The notes under the pieces were generated by a model that was not told where the DNA came from, made no database searches, and saw nothing but the letters and a program-made list of their open reading frames with translations. The translations under genes and the position numbers were made by a program. Of a stretch of 64,000 bases of DNA, positions 50,128 through 59,253 are shown in pieces; the stretch's first letter is position 1; every line of letters starts with the position of its first letter. The stretch comes from an uncultured Eubacteriales bacterium (lineage in GTDB: Bacteria; Bacillota; Clostridia; Christensenellales; CAG-917), in the NCBI GenBank assembly GCA_900545885.1, contig URAF01000001.1, positions 1-64,000 of the forward strand. Direction: 5' to 3'.

Positions 50128-52161
50128 ATGGGAAAAATAAACATATTGCAACCCAACGTATTCAATATGATATCGGCAGGCGAAGTTGTCGAACGTCCCG
50201 CGTCCGTCGTCAAAGAGCTTGTCGAAAACGCCATTGACGCGGGTTCTACGGAAATCGACGTCTACGTCGAGGACGGCGGCACGAAAAAAATCGTGGTCAG
50301 CGACAACGGTACGGGAATTGCCGCCGACGACCTTCGCGCGGCGTTTTTGCCGCACGCCACAAGCAAACTGAAAGAAATAATCGACCTTGACACCGTGTCG
50401 ACGCTCGGTTTTCGCGGCGAAGCGCTCGCAAGCATCGCGTCCGTATCCGAAATCACGCTTATTTCCCGTGCAAAAAACTCCGATATAGCGCGCAAAATCG
50501 TTTTGAGCGGCGGAAAAGTTTTGTCCGAATGCGACGACAGCCGCGCGGAAGGCACGATTATCACAGTTGAAAATTTGTTTTTCAACACGCCTGCCAGGTT
50601 GAAATTTCTCAAAAAACCGTCTACGGAACTCGGCTACATAACCGATACGGTGGAAAAAATCGCACTTGCAAACCCAAATCTTAAACTCACACTATCTTCC
50701 GAAAACGGCAATATTCTCGTTCAGGAAGGCGGCGATTTGCGCGATTCCGTAATGGCTGTTTATCCAAACCTCGACATAGAACGTTTTATTCCAGTAAACC
50801 GCACTTCGTCGGCGGGAATAACCGTTTCGGGATACGTTTCCGAGGTTGATTATACGGCGCCTACGCGCTCTAAACAGACGATAATAGTCAACGGTCGCGT
50901 GGTCGAAAACGACACTGTTTCCACCGCCGTGGACAAAGCCTACCGCGAATATCTCGTAAAACGTACGTTTCCGATGTACGTACTCGACATAATCGTACCT
51001 TTCGACGAAGTCGACGTCAACGTTCATCCGGCAAAATCCGAAGTCCGTTTCAGAAACAAAAACGCCGTATTCGGTGCTGTTTTGCGTGCCGTCGAAGAAG
51101 CGATTATGGGCTCTTTCGGACAGGAAAGATTCGGTTTTGAGCTCAAAAACACTGACACAAACCCCGAAAAACCGCATTTCGAGCCGTCAAAACAACCCGA
51201 ATATGAACAAACCGCGTTGGATACTGCGGCGCTTTACGAAGATGTTTACGGAGATATTCCCGACAACAAACCCTTTTCAACCGACTTTTCGCGTAATAAT
51301 TCCTCGTATCCGACCGATTTTCCTGTTTCCGAAACAACAAAACGCGATTTCGGCGGTTTCGACATTTCTTCGTTTTCGGATTTGAGTCCGTATTCCGGAA
51401 AACGCGCAACGTCAAACCGTGGGCGTTATGCCGCAGACAGCCAAATCGGTGTCTACAAAAATCCGCCTTTGCCGTCACAAAATACGGCGGACGAGAAACC
51501 TTATGACGACGGATATCTTCTTTCCAAAATCAAAAACGATAACGATGAGGATTTTGCGAATAGTTTGAAAAACCGTTTCAGACTGTTTGACGGCGCGGTA
51601 ATCGGTCAGATTTTCGATACCTATCTGATTGTCGAACGCGGCGACGTAGTTTACATAATCGACCAGCACGCGGCACACGAACGTGTTCTTTACGACAAAC
51701 TGATAAACAATCTTTCCGCGGAATATTCGCAATCACTTCTCATTCCGTACAAACTCAAATTCAGCGGAAGAGAAGAGGAATATTTCGAAAAACTGTTGCC
51801 GAAACTCAATCAGATGGGTTTTGAAATCGAGAAAAAGACGGGATATTACATTGTTTACGCCGTTCCCGAGCCCGTAGTCAGAATGGATTTCGAGAAGTTC
51901 ACGGCAAAACTTTTCGAAGATATGTTCGATGACGACGATATCTGCATCGATAAACTGCTGAAAGAAACAATCTGCCGCGACGCTTGCCGAGCCGCGATAA
52001 AAGGCGGCGACACGCTCACCAGACAGCAAATTGAATATCTGCTGTCGAATTTGCTTGACGAAAACGGCAATCTTCCGTCCAAATGTCCGCACGGAAGACC
52101 TGCAGTTGTTGCGCTCACAAAACGCGACGTCGAAAAGATGTTCAGGAGAATCGTGCAATGA
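50128..52161 (+). CDS. mutL: DNA mismatch repair protein MutL
   Basis: The 677-residue GHKL ATPase has motifs I-III (ELVENAIDAGST, DNGTGI, TLGFRGEALASI) in the first 110 residues, a variable linker at about 340-470, and a C-terminal endonuclease domain with DQHAAHERVLYD, ACRAAIKGGD and CPHGRP. The endonuclease metal motif DQHA(x)2E(x)4E ends in Asp rather than Glu. Together with the ACR and CPHGRP motifs this marks a nicking MutL, as in Bacillus, consistent with a genome that lacks MutH. Confidence 0.97.
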   Translation: MGKINILQPNVFNMISAGEVVERPASVVKELVENAIDAGSTEIDVYVEDGGTKKIVVSDNGTGIAADDLRAAFLPHATSKLKEIIDLDTVSTLGFRGEALASIASVSEITLISRAKNSDIARKIVLSGGKVLSECDDSRAEGTIITVENLFFNTPARLKFLKKPSTELGYITDTVEKIALANPNLKLTLSSENGNILVQEGGDLRDSVMAVYPNLDIERFIPVNRTSSAGITVSGYVSEVDYTAPTRSKQTIIVNGRVVENDTVSTAVDKAYREYLVKRTFPMYVLDIIVPFDEVDVNVHPAKSEVRFRNKNAVFGAVLRAVEEAIMGSFGQERFGFELKNTDTNPEKPHFEPSKQPEYEQTALDTAALYEDVYGDIPDNKPFSTDFSRNNSSYPTDFPVSETTKRDFGGFDISSFSDLSPYSGKRATSNRGRYAADSQIGVYKNPPLPSQNTADEKPYDDGYLLSKIKNDNDEDFANSLKNRFRLFDGAVIGQIFDTYLIVERGDVVYIIDQHAAHERVLYDKLINNLSAEYSQSLLIPYKLKFSGREEEYFEKLLPKLNQMGFEIEKKTGYYIVYAVPEPVVRMDFEKFTAKLFEDMFDDDDICIDKLLKETICRDACRAAIKGGDTLTRQQIEYLLSNLLDENGNLPSKCPHGRPAVVALTKRDVEKMFRRIVQ

Positions 52162-53177
52162 GCGACAACGTACGCGCTGATTTTCACTTGCGGCTTACTC
52201 CCGAACAGGTTGACGCATTGAGCGATGAACGGCTTTTTCGTGCGCCATACGCCGTATTTGTGGTAGGTCCCACGGCGTCAGGCAAATCTGAATTTGCGTT
52301 CAGGCTTGCAAAACAACTTGACGGCGTTGTCATATCCGCAGACAGTATGCAGATATACCGCGGACTTGATGTCGGCACGGCAAAAGAATCCGAAAGTCGC
52401 AGAAAAGAAGTCGTTCACGAGATGATAGACATTGTGAACGCCGACGAAGAGTTTTCGGTTGCACTTTACGCCGAACAAACAAGACAATGCGCTAGACGTG
52501 CGCTGAAAAGTGGAAAACTGCCGATAATTGCAGGTGGAACGGGACTTTACGTCGAAGCCTTGCTTTATCCCATGCAATACGGTTCGTCGGACAAAAACCC
52601 CGAACTGCGCGCACAACTCGAAAACGAGTACGCCGAAAAAGGCGGAGAAACAATGCTCAAAAAACTAGCGGAACTTGATTCGGAAACGGCGGCAAGACTG
52701 TTCCCGAACGACCGCAAACGCGTAATTCGAGCACTTGAAATCGTTTTGACGACGGGAAAACCTATGTCTGCTCAAAAAGACGCAAGACCCGAGGCTAAAA
52801 ACGACGACGTAATAATGGTTGCATTCGGTTCGGCTGACCGTTCGGTTCTTTATAACAGAATAAACGCGCGTGTAGACGAAATGGTTGCAAACGGACTTGT
52901 CGAGGAAGTTGCAGCAGTCGGCAATTTCGGTTATCAAAGCATGCAGGCAATCGGCTACAAGGAATTTGCGGGTTGCGATTTCCGCAAAGAAAACGGAAAA
53001 ACCGTACTTGACGAAAGCGAACTTTCCGTTGTTGTCGAAAAAATAAAGAAAGATACGCGCAATTATGCAAAACGACAGCTCACTTGGTTCAGAAGATACG
53101 GTTTTGCGCGTTGGTTTGAAGCAGGGGACTTCGAAAATGCGGCAGAATACGTAAAATCACGGCTGAATTGCCACTAA
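52158..53177 (+). CDS. miaA: tRNA dimethylallyltransferase MiaA
   Basis: The 339-residue enzyme adds the dimethylallyl group to A37, the substrate of MiaB. It has the P-loop VVGPTASGKSEFA (residues 37-44), ISADSMQIYRGLDVGTAK, GGTGLYVEALL, and QAIGYKEF. The ATG overlaps the mutL stop (ATGA) with AGGAG upstream; an in-frame upstream start inside mutL is unlikely. There is an unusual extension of about 30 residues before the P-loop strand. No hfq gene follows, unlike in many relatives. Confidence 0.96.
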   Translation: MSDNVRADFHLRLTPEQVDALSDERLFRAPYAVFVVGPTASGKSEFAFRLAKQLDGVVISADSMQIYRGLDVGTAKESESRRKEVVHEMIDIVNADEEFSVALYAEQTRQCARRALKSGKLPIIAGGTGLYVEALLYPMQYGSSDKNPELRAQLENEYAEKGGETMLKKLAELDSETAARLFPNDRKRVIRALEIVLTTGKPMSAQKDARPEAKNDDVIMVAFGSADRSVLYNRINARVDEMVANGLVEEVAAVGNFGYQSMQAIGYKEFAGCDFRKENGKTVLDESELSVVVEKIKKDTRNYAKRQLTWFRRYGFARWFEAGDFENAAEYVKSRLNCH

Positions 53178-53267
53178 ACAGTGGATTTTTTGCCAAAAGT
53201 ATTCTAAAAATATGGAAAATATAAAGTACTTCCGAAACGGAAAAATAATACTTGATACGGAGTCGAA

Positions 53268-54512
53268 ATGAACTTTACAGAAGCCGAAAAACTTGTCAAA
53301 GAGTGTGAAAAAGAACTTTCCGAACGATTTGCGGAAATAGACGATACAGCGCTTTACAACCAACGCAAGGTTCTGAACGCATTCAAAAAACACAACGTGC
53401 AAGCGCGCCATATGTACGGATCGACGGGATATGGCTATGACGATGCGGGGCGCGACACGCTTTCCGCGGTGTTTGCCGACGCATTGGGTGCAGAAGCCGC
53501 AGTCGTTTCGCCTGCAATTTCGGCAGGAACGCAGGCAATAACTTTGATGTTGTTCGGTGTTTTACGTCCAGGAGACACGCTTTTTGCGGTATCGGGAGCG
53601 CCTTATGATACGCTGAAAGACGTAATTTCGGGAGAAAACAGAGGTTCGCTCAAAGAATTCGGCGTTTCGTTCGAATGTTTGGAACTCACCAAAAAAGACG
53701 AGTTGACGCCCGATTTCGATTATCCGTCAATTGAAAAGCGTTTGAAAAAATCTTTCGTAAAAGCCGTTTTTGTCGGCAGAAGCCGCGGATATTCGTGGCG
53801 AAACGCCATTTCTGTTGAACAAATAGGCGAATTGGTCGGATTTGTGAAGAAAATAAGCCCCGAAACGCTTGTTCTGGTCGATAACTGTTACGGCGAATTC
53901 GTGGAAAAAATCGAGCCCGCAGACGTTGGCGCAGACCTTATGGCAGGTTCGCTCATAAAAAACATCGGCGGTGGCGTCGCTCCAACCGGCGGCTATATTG
54001 CAGGAAAACAAAAATATGTAGAACTCGTGGGATACCGTTTGACCGCGCCTTCGCTCGGTACTGAAATCGGTTCGCATATCGGCGGATATATGCCGTATTA
54101 TCAAGGGCTTTTCCTTGCTCCGCAGGTTGCAAAAAACGCATTGAAAGGCGCATTTTTGTTTGCAAAAGCGTACGGCAAACTCGGATATGAGGCTTTGCCT
54201 ACGGACAATAAACCCGCATACGATATTGTTGCAAGCATAAAACTCTGTTCAAAACAGAAAGTTGTTGACTTTTGCGCGGCAATTCAAGGCATTTCGCCGA
54301 TTGACAGCAATGTCGTGCCTGAACCTTGGGCAATGCCGGGATATCAGGACGAAGTCATAATGGCAGCTGGAACATTCGTTCAAGGGGCGTCAATAGAATT
54401 AAGTTCCGACGCACCGATTAAAGAACCGTACATTGTTTACGTTCAAGGCGCATTGACTTACGAACACGCAGTTCTTGCGGTTTGCGACACGCTCGTTAAA
54501 TCTCATCTGTAA
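53268..54512 (+). CDS. PLP enzyme of the methionine gamma-lyase-like family (YnbB type)
   Basis: The 414-residue protein matches the family once called aluminium resistance protein (Met_gamma_lyase, PF06838): GYGYDDAGRDTL, SPAISAGTQAI, GDTLFAVSGAPYDTL, and a PLP lysine in MAGSLIKNIGGG. The position after miaA is the same as ynbB in Bacillus, so it is an ortholog by context. The real reaction is not established; sulfur amino acid lyase activity is predicted from the fold. The start ATG follows ACGGAG. Confidence 0.9.
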   Translation: MNFTEAEKLVKECEKELSERFAEIDDTALYNQRKVLNAFKKHNVQARHMYGSTGYGYDDAGRDTLSAVFADALGAEAAVVSPAISAGTQAITLMLFGVLRPGDTLFAVSGAPYDTLKDVISGENRGSLKEFGVSFECLELTKKDELTPDFDYPSIEKRLKKSFVKAVFVGRSRGYSWRNAISVEQIGELVGFVKKISPETLVLVDNCYGEFVEKIEPADVGADLMAGSLIKNIGGGVAPTGGYIAGKQKYVELVGYRLTAPSLGTEIGSHIGGYMPYYQGLFLAPQVAKNALKGAFLFAKAYGKLGYEALPTDNKPAYDIVASIKLCSKQKVVDFCAAIQGISPIDSNVVPEPWAMPGYQDEVIMAAGTFVQGASIELSSDAPIKEPYIVYVQGALTYEHAVLAVCDTLVKSHL

Positions 54513-54572
54513 AACAACAAATTTTCGGTTGTATTTCAAAAATACTCTGAAAATTGCCATTTTTGCCGCTTT

Positions 54573-54602
54573 CTATTCGCAAAAGCTGTGTTTTGCGAAT
54601 AG
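54573..54602. repeat. Perfect 12-bp inverted repeat with 6-base centre (dif-like geometry)
   Basis: CTATTCGCAAAA (54573-54584) and TTTTGCGAATAG (54591-54602) flank GCTGTG. No T run follows on either strand, so it is not an ordinary terminator. Arms of about 11-12 bp around a 6-bp centre are the layout of Xer recombination sites. Confidence 0.75.
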
Positions 54603-54917
54603 TTGTGTAGGCTTATCTACTCTCAAATTTTGCGAAATTTTGGATTTTTTTTTGCAAAAACCCGAAAAATAATTGCGAAACAACTGCATTATTCTTGACT
54701 ATGTAAAGCGTTTTGTCGTTTCGGTTTGTGTTTATAACATATGTGCCGACGGCAAAATGAGAGTTCTGCCTGAAAATGCACTACTTTTATGATATTTTGT
54801 AATTATGCTTATTGATTTCTTGACGCATTTTATAAAAATAATTCCGTTTTTGCTTAAAAAACGAGATTATTCTTAAAACTTGACCTAAAATTTTCGGTGT
54901 TTTATTGCTTTTTTTGA

Positions 54918-54946
54918 TTGACAAATCATCTGAAAATTTTCATAAT
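54918..54946 (+). promoter_or_regulatory. Promoter of a probable small RNA
   Basis: A perfect TTGACA (54918-54923) and CATAAT (54941-54946) are 17 bases apart. The next gene on this strand is far away; a terminator lies about 50 bases after the expected start. Confidence 0.65.
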
Positions 54947-54952
54947 AAGCAT

Positions 54953-55026
54953 GCGACGTCGGTATATTCCGACTTGACGTTTTAAGTCTACTCGCAAAAA
55001 AAATGGCAACAGCGTTGCCATTTTTT
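54953..55026 (+). ncRNA. Candidate small RNA of about 70 bases
   Basis: The predicted transcript holds a GTCGG-TATATT-CCGAC hairpin (about 54959-54974), a short linker and the terminator stem. There is no start codon with a ribosome-binding site. It matches no RNA family I know. Both ends are inferred from the promoter and terminator. Confidence 0.4.
55001..55026. terminator. Bidirectional intrinsic terminator
   Basis: A 10-bp AAATGGCAAC/GTTGCCATTT stem (55001-55010 with 55014-55023) has A and T runs on both sides. It serves the minus-strand endonuclease-IV-like gene and the candidate small RNA. Confidence 0.92.
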
Positions 55027-55059
55027 ATATGCTTTTTGTGTTGATGTCCCTGGTTTTAA

Positions 55060-55944
55060 TTATTTTTGTGCAGTTTGCAGCCAGATATCGCGCATTGAGG
55101 CGGCGTCTTCTGCTTGGGTTCCAGCGGATTCGGACAAAATGTGCGGTGTCAAACCGTATTTTACGATAATTTCGGCAAATGGCTCGAATTCGGGGCCGTA
55201 AACGTCGTCGGCAAACGTCAGATGACGGATTTCTCCCTTTGCTCCGTACTGTATTTTTGAAAAATGCACGTGCATATTCTTCGTTTTTTCTTCACCGATA
55301 CCGTCAATCATCTTTTTGACTATCGTTTCGAAGTCGTTTGCGGTTTTGAGAATTCCGCCGTAAAGCGAATTGACGTGTCCGAAATCGACGCAGGGATAGA
55401 CGTTCTGCCCCATTTTGCAAAGTTCGATTACTTCTTCGACAGTACCGATTTGCGCTTGTTTGCCCATGGTTTCGGGACATACGAGCAAATCTGCGTATTC
55501 AGGCGTTTCGGCAATCAGTTCGAGTGTTTTTGCGAACATTGTTTTTGTGCGGTCGAAAGCCTCTTCTCTCGGAGCACCGCCCTGCGCTCCCGCATGAAAA
55601 ACGCATCTTTTTCCGCCGAAGCATTTGAGAATTTTCAGCGAAGAAAGCACATATCGGACGGAGTTTTCGGCTTTTTCGGGCTCGGGCGACGCAAAATTGA
55701 TAAAATACGGTGCGTGAACGCTCATTTCTACTCCGTATTCGGAGCATTTTTTGCCGATTTCGGTTGCGGTTTTGGAAGAAATGTTGACTCCGCGGCCGAA
55801 TGAGTATTCAAACAAGTCAAGTCCGCGTGCTTTTATCCATTCGGGCATTTCGGTTGTTGCCGTGTGCCCTTCTGCGGCGAAACTTTCGGAGTGACCGGAA
55901 GGTCCGAAAAGCGGTCTGTTGGTTGAAAAATCCGTGTATGTCAT
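55060..55944 (-). CDS. TIM-barrel protein, endonuclease IV/sugar-phosphate isomerase-like
   Basis: The 294-residue protein has the AP endonuclease family 2 pattern: VHAPYFINFAS, CVFHAG, VCPETMGK, CVDFGHVNS, MHVHFSKI and LSESAGTQAEDA, supplying most of the His/Asp/Glu metal ligands of endonuclease IV (Nfo). It could repair abasic sites, but many relatives annotated as sugar-phosphate isomerases share these motifs, so the reaction is uncertain. It has its own terminator and lies about 100 bases before ribF on the same strand. Confidence 0.82.
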   Translation of the reverse strand: MTYTDFSTNRPLFGPSGHSESFAAEGHTATTEMPEWIKARGLDLFEYSFGRGVNISSKTATEIGKKCSEYGVEMSVHAPYFINFASPEPEKAENSVRYVLSSLKILKCFGGKRCVFHAGAQGGAPREEAFDRTKTMFAKTLELIAETPEYADLLVCPETMGKQAQIGTVEEVIELCKMGQNVYPCVDFGHVNSLYGGILKTANDFETIVKKMIDGIGEEKTKNMHVHFSKIQYGAKGEIRHLTFADDVYGPEFEPFAEIIVKYGLTPHILSESAGTQAEDAASMRDIWLQTAQK

Positions 55945-56043
55945 ATGTATTTACCGTTTTATTGTGTCTGTGTTGTTTGTGTTGTGTGATGGTTATTGTT
56001 TAGGTGCTTTTTGAAAAGCAGTTGGCTTTTCAATATCAAGTCC

Positions 56044-56976
56044 TTATTTATTCTTATTTTCCGCTTTTTGTGCGTTGTCGAAGAACGAATTTATCGTCGC
56101 GGTGTCTTTTTTCAGTTGTTCTTGCAGTCCTTCGGGTGAAGAAAACTTGCTGATTTCACGTATTCGTTTGTAAAATGCCAGTTTTACCTTTTTTCCGTAC
56201 AAATCCCCTTCGAAGTCGGTAAGATACGTTTCAACGGAAAATACGGAGTCGTCGAAAGTGGGTTTTGCTCCGACGTTGGTGCCACCGCGGAATGTTTTTC
56301 CGTCTACGGTAAGCGCGGTTATGTATACGCCTTCTTTTATGCGGAGTTTTTCCTGCGACGGTTGGAGATTTGCCGTCGGATAGCCGATTTTCGTGCCGCG
56401 GTTGTGTGCGTGAACGATTGTGCCAAGCATAAAATACGGTTCGGAAAGGCAGTCGTTTGCGGCTTCGATATCGCCGTTTTCAATGGATTTTTTTATGTCC
56501 GTCGAGGATATTTTGCCGCTTTCGGACAACAGAAAACGCATTATTTCGACTCTTACGCCTTTTTCCGCGAAGTATTTTTGCAAAAACTCCGAATTTCCGC
56601 TCTTGTTTGCGCCAAAGGAATAATCCGTTCCCGCAACTACTGCTTTCAGATTGAAATTGTCGTTTAATGCGTCGAGAAATTGTTCTGCGGACAGGTTTAT
56701 GAAAGGTTCGGTAAATTCGGCGCAGACCGTCACGTCGACGCCTAAATCTTCAAAAACCGAAACGCGTTCTTCCAGTGTGTAAAGCTGCGGCTTTTTGCCG
56801 AGAAAAGCACATGGATCGTTTGAGAACGTAAATACCGCACACTGTGCGCCGTATTCGTGCGCAAGTTCCTTTGCGCGGTTTATTATCACGGCGTGTCCTT
56901 TGTGTACGCAGTCGAAGAACCCAAGCGCAATCACTATCGGAGCGTCGTATTTTCGGTCGTGACTTAATATTTTCAT
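56044..56976 (-). CDS. ribF: Bifunctional riboflavin kinase/FAD synthetase
   Basis: The 310-residue protein has the N-terminal FMN adenylyltransferase domain (ALGFFDCVHKGH, residues about 14-160, with AGTDYSFG) and the C-terminal riboflavin kinase domain (GTKIGYPTANLQPS, GGTNVGAKPTFD, YGKKVKLAFYKRIRE). It converts riboflavin to FMN and FAD. Its ATG overlaps the truB stop. rpsO, which often follows ribF, is not here. Confidence 0.97.
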   Translation of the reverse strand: MKILSHDRKYDAPIVIALGFFDCVHKGHAVIINRAKELAHEYGAQCAVFTFSNDPCAFLGKKPQLYTLEERVSVFEDLGVDVTVCAEFTEPFINLSAEQFLDALNDNFNLKAVVAGTDYSFGANKSGNSEFLQKYFAEKGVRVEIMRFLLSESGKISSTDIKKSIENGDIEAANDCLSEPYFMLGTIVHAHNRGTKIGYPTANLQPSQEKLRIKEGVYITALTVDGKTFRGGTNVGAKPTFDDSVFSVETYLTDFEGDLYGKKVKLAFYKRIREISKFSSPEGLQEQLKKDTATINSFFDNAQKAENKNK

Positions 56977-57926
56977 AGTCTGATTGTCAATCTGAGTTCT
57001 CTGCCGTCGGTTTTGCCGATGCCGAGCAATTTTCCTTCGTTGCTGTATGTTTTGAAGTAAAATTCGTTTTCCGTCGTTTTGTTGCTTTCAGGTTCGTCCG
57101 TAACTCCCGTTTTGCGTTCTGCGTCAAACGGAACGTTTACACCGTTGACGGCTTTGAAAGTTTCTGTTTCCGTAAGCGTGTATGACGCAAAGTTTTTCAG
57201 CGCATATTCCACTGGAAGCACGTAAGGAAGCGGATTGTTGCGAAATTCCGAAACATTTACCGCATTTTCCGCGTTGAATGCGCCGGAAACCGTTCTTTCG
57301 AGCGAACTCATATATCCGACTGTTCCGAGTGCTTCGGCAATGTCACGAGCAAGAGAACGTATGTACGTCCCGCCTCCGCATTCGATTTCGAAACGGTATT
57401 CGCCTTCGGTGTCGTTCGTTGAATTGTCGGCGGATATCGAATATACAATTACGTTTTTGGGCGGAAGTTCGATTTGAACGCCTTGACGAGCGTAACTGTA
57501 AGCGCGCTTGCCGTCCACCGATTTCGATGAATAAAGCGGCGGAATTTGACTGATTTCCCCGACAAATCGCGGAATTGTTGCGCGGATTTCGTCGAGAGTC
57601 GGGATTTTGCCGTTGTCGGACGTTATTTTGCCGCCGCGGTCAAGCGTGTCGGTGGTAGTTCCGAAAACGAACGTTGCGACGTATTTCTTGCGTTTGAATG
57701 CCAAGAGGTCGAAAAGCTTTGTCGCGCTTCCGAGACATATCGGCAAAACTCCCGTCGCAAGTGGGTCGAGCGTACCGAGATGTCCGACTTTTTGTCGGCT
57801 TCCAGTCGCTTTCGACAAAGCTCCGCGAGCAATGCACACGGCGTCGGACGAAGTCATATCGTCCGTTTTGTACAGGTTCACAAAGCCGTTCAGCAACGCC
57901 GATTTGTCTTTATACAGTCTGCTCAT
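56973..57926 (-). CDS. truB: tRNA pseudouridine-55 synthase TruB
   Basis: The 317-residue enzyme makes pseudouridine 55 in the T-loop of tRNA. The catalytic Asp is in GHLGTLDPLATGVLPICLG; GFVNLYKTDDMTSSDAV, RKKYVATFVFGTTTDT and the GGGTYIRSLARDIAEAL motif are present. I chose the ATG at 57926, which begins MSRLYKDKS; the frame stays open upstream into nrnA but adds only Arg-rich sequence. The C-terminus extends somewhat beyond the PUA-like region. Confidence 0.96.
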   Translation of the reverse strand: MSRLYKDKSALLNGFVNLYKTDDMTSSDAVCIARGALSKATGSRQKVGHLGTLDPLATGVLPICLGSATKLFDLLAFKRKKYVATFVFGTTTDTLDRGGKITSDNGKIPTLDEIRATIPRFVGEISQIPPLYSSKSVDGKRAYSYARQGVQIELPPKNVIVYSISADNSTNDTEGEYRFEIECGGGTYIRSLARDIAEALGTVGYMSSLERTVSGAFNAENAVNVSEFRNNPLPYVLPVEYALKNFASYTLTETETFKAVNGVNVPFDAERKTGVTDEPESNKTTENEFYFKTYSNEGKLLGIGKTDGRELRLTIRL

Positions 57927-57928
57927 TA

Positions 57929-58882
57929 TCAAAGTCTGTCGCGCGCGGCTTTCACGAGTTTGTCGACGACGTCTTCGTAATAGCCGTTCAATCTGCAACC
58001 TGCGGCTTTTTCGTGTCCGCCGCCGCCGAACTCCCCTGCAACGTCGCTTGCATCAACGTAATTTTTTGTACGTACGCTGACTTTGAAGTTCTTGTCCTTG
58101 ACTTCGGACACGGCAAACGCGACTTCCACGCCGTCAACGTCGATTGCGGACGAGATGATACCTTCGGTATCGGATGTTTCCGTTCCCGTACTTTCGAAGT
58201 CGGAAGTCAGGAAAGTTATTATTGCGATTTTGCCTTCTTCGAAGAAACGGCATTTTGACAATACGCGCATTTTGAGCGCAAATACGTTGCGGGATATTTT
58301 GCGGTGAACGCGGTAAATGACGTCCGAGGCGTCAAAGTCGTATTTCAGAAGCTCGCAAGCGATTTTGTGTGTGTTTCTGGTGGTTGACGGATACTGGAAG
58401 CAACCGGAATCGGCAACTATTCCCGCAAACAGAATTTCTGCCGTAACGTTGTCAACGGCGTTCATACCGTCAAGCAGTCGGAACACGATTTCCGAACATG
58501 CTGATGCGTCGGCTTCGACGTGGTAGACGGAAGCAAAAGGCGAATGCGATTTGTGGTGGTCGACGGCAAGGGTCGATTTGCAGGACAAAAAGCTTTTTGC
58601 GGCACCGCCCAGACGGTCAAGGTCGCTGCAATCCAGCGCAATGCCCAGCTCGTGCACGCCTTTTTTTGGAAGTTCGAATTTGTCCGCTCCGTTGAGAAAT
58701 GAGTATTTTGCGGGAATTTCGCTGTCGCAGTAAAGCGTTACCGTTTTTCCGACTTTTGTGAGTGCGTGGAATAAAGACAATGCACAGGCTATTGTGTCGC
58801 CGTCGGGATTTGTGTGGCAATAAACGGCGATTTCCCGTGCATTTTCCAGTGCTGATTTGATTTCGTTCAGTTTGTCGGTCAT
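57929..58882 (-). CDS. nrnA: DHH/DHHA1 phosphoesterase, NrnA type
   Basis: The 317-residue protein has the DHH motifs (CHTNPDGDTIACALSL, ALDCSDLDRLG, AVDHHKSHSPF) and the DHHA1 substrate-binding GEFGGGGHEKAAGCRL. Members degrade oligoribonucleotides of 2-5 bases and hydrolyse pAp. It lies between rbfA and truB, the usual place in Firmicutes, with a 4-bp overlap with rbfA. Confidence 0.95.
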   Translation of the reverse strand: MTDKLNEIKSALENAREIAVYCHTNPDGDTIACALSLFHALTKVGKTVTLYCDSEIPAKYSFLNGADKFELPKKGVHELGIALDCSDLDRLGGAAKSFLSCKSTLAVDHHKSHSPFASVYHVEADASACSEIVFRLLDGMNAVDNVTAEILFAGIVADSGCFQYPSTTRNTHKIACELLKYDFDASDVIYRVHRKISRNVFALKMRVLSKCRFFEEGKIAIITFLTSDFESTGTETSDTEGIISSAIDVDGVEVAFAVSEVKDKNFKVSVRTKNYVDASDVAGEFGGGGHEKAAGCRLNGYYEDVVDKLVKAARDRL

Positions 58883-59253
58883 TTTTCCGTGCTGTCCTCT
58901 TCGGGCGGTATTTCGATTTTTGCAAGAAGACTGTCGATTTTCATTCCGTAGTCCACGGAAGTGTCCAGAATGAAATTAAGTTCGGGGAGCAACCGTATTT
59001 GTACGGCGTCTTTGAGCATATTTCTTATGAACGTCTTGGAACGCTTTACCGTGTCGAGCGCTGATATGCGTTCCTCTTCCGTGGAAGCGTAAACGGAAAG
59101 ATAAACTTTGGCGTATTTGAGGTCGGGCGTCGTCGAAACTTTTGTGACGCTGACGATGCAACTGCCGAGCCTTGGGTCTTTTATGTCATTGGCGATGATT
59201 TTTGCAATTTGTCGTTGCAATTCGGAGTTGACTCTTTCCGTTTTAATCTTCAT
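58879..59253 (-). CDS. rbfA: Ribosome-binding factor A
   Basis: The 124-residue KH-like protein matches RbfA: RVNSELQRQIAKIIANDIKDPRLG, VTKVSTTPDLKYAKVYLSV and the C-terminal LPELNFILDTSVDYGMKID. It helps 16S rRNA maturation near helix 1 in late 30S assembly. Its start overlaps the end of infB by 11 bp. Confidence 0.96.
   Translation of the reverse strand: MKIKTERVNSELQRQIAKIIANDIKDPRLGSCIVSVTKVSTTPDLKYAKVYLSVYASTEEERISALDTVKRSKTFIRNMLKDAVQIRLLPELNFILDTSVDYGMKIDSLLAKIEIPPEEDSTEK

Larger units (their letters stand above)
54513..55000. other. AT-rich non-coding stretch
   Basis: About 490 bases without a credible gene. It holds the 12-bp perfect palindrome at 54573-54602, several TTGAC-type -35 elements, and a promoter at 54918-54946 that drives a short RNA ending at the 55001 terminator. 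Composition is clearly more AT-rich than the flanking genes. Confidence 0.7.

Noticed and set aside
56011..56033. Terminator after ribF
   Set aside because: The 9-bp TTGAAAAGC/GCTTTTCAA hairpin has no T run on the minus strand, so I did not list it as a terminator.
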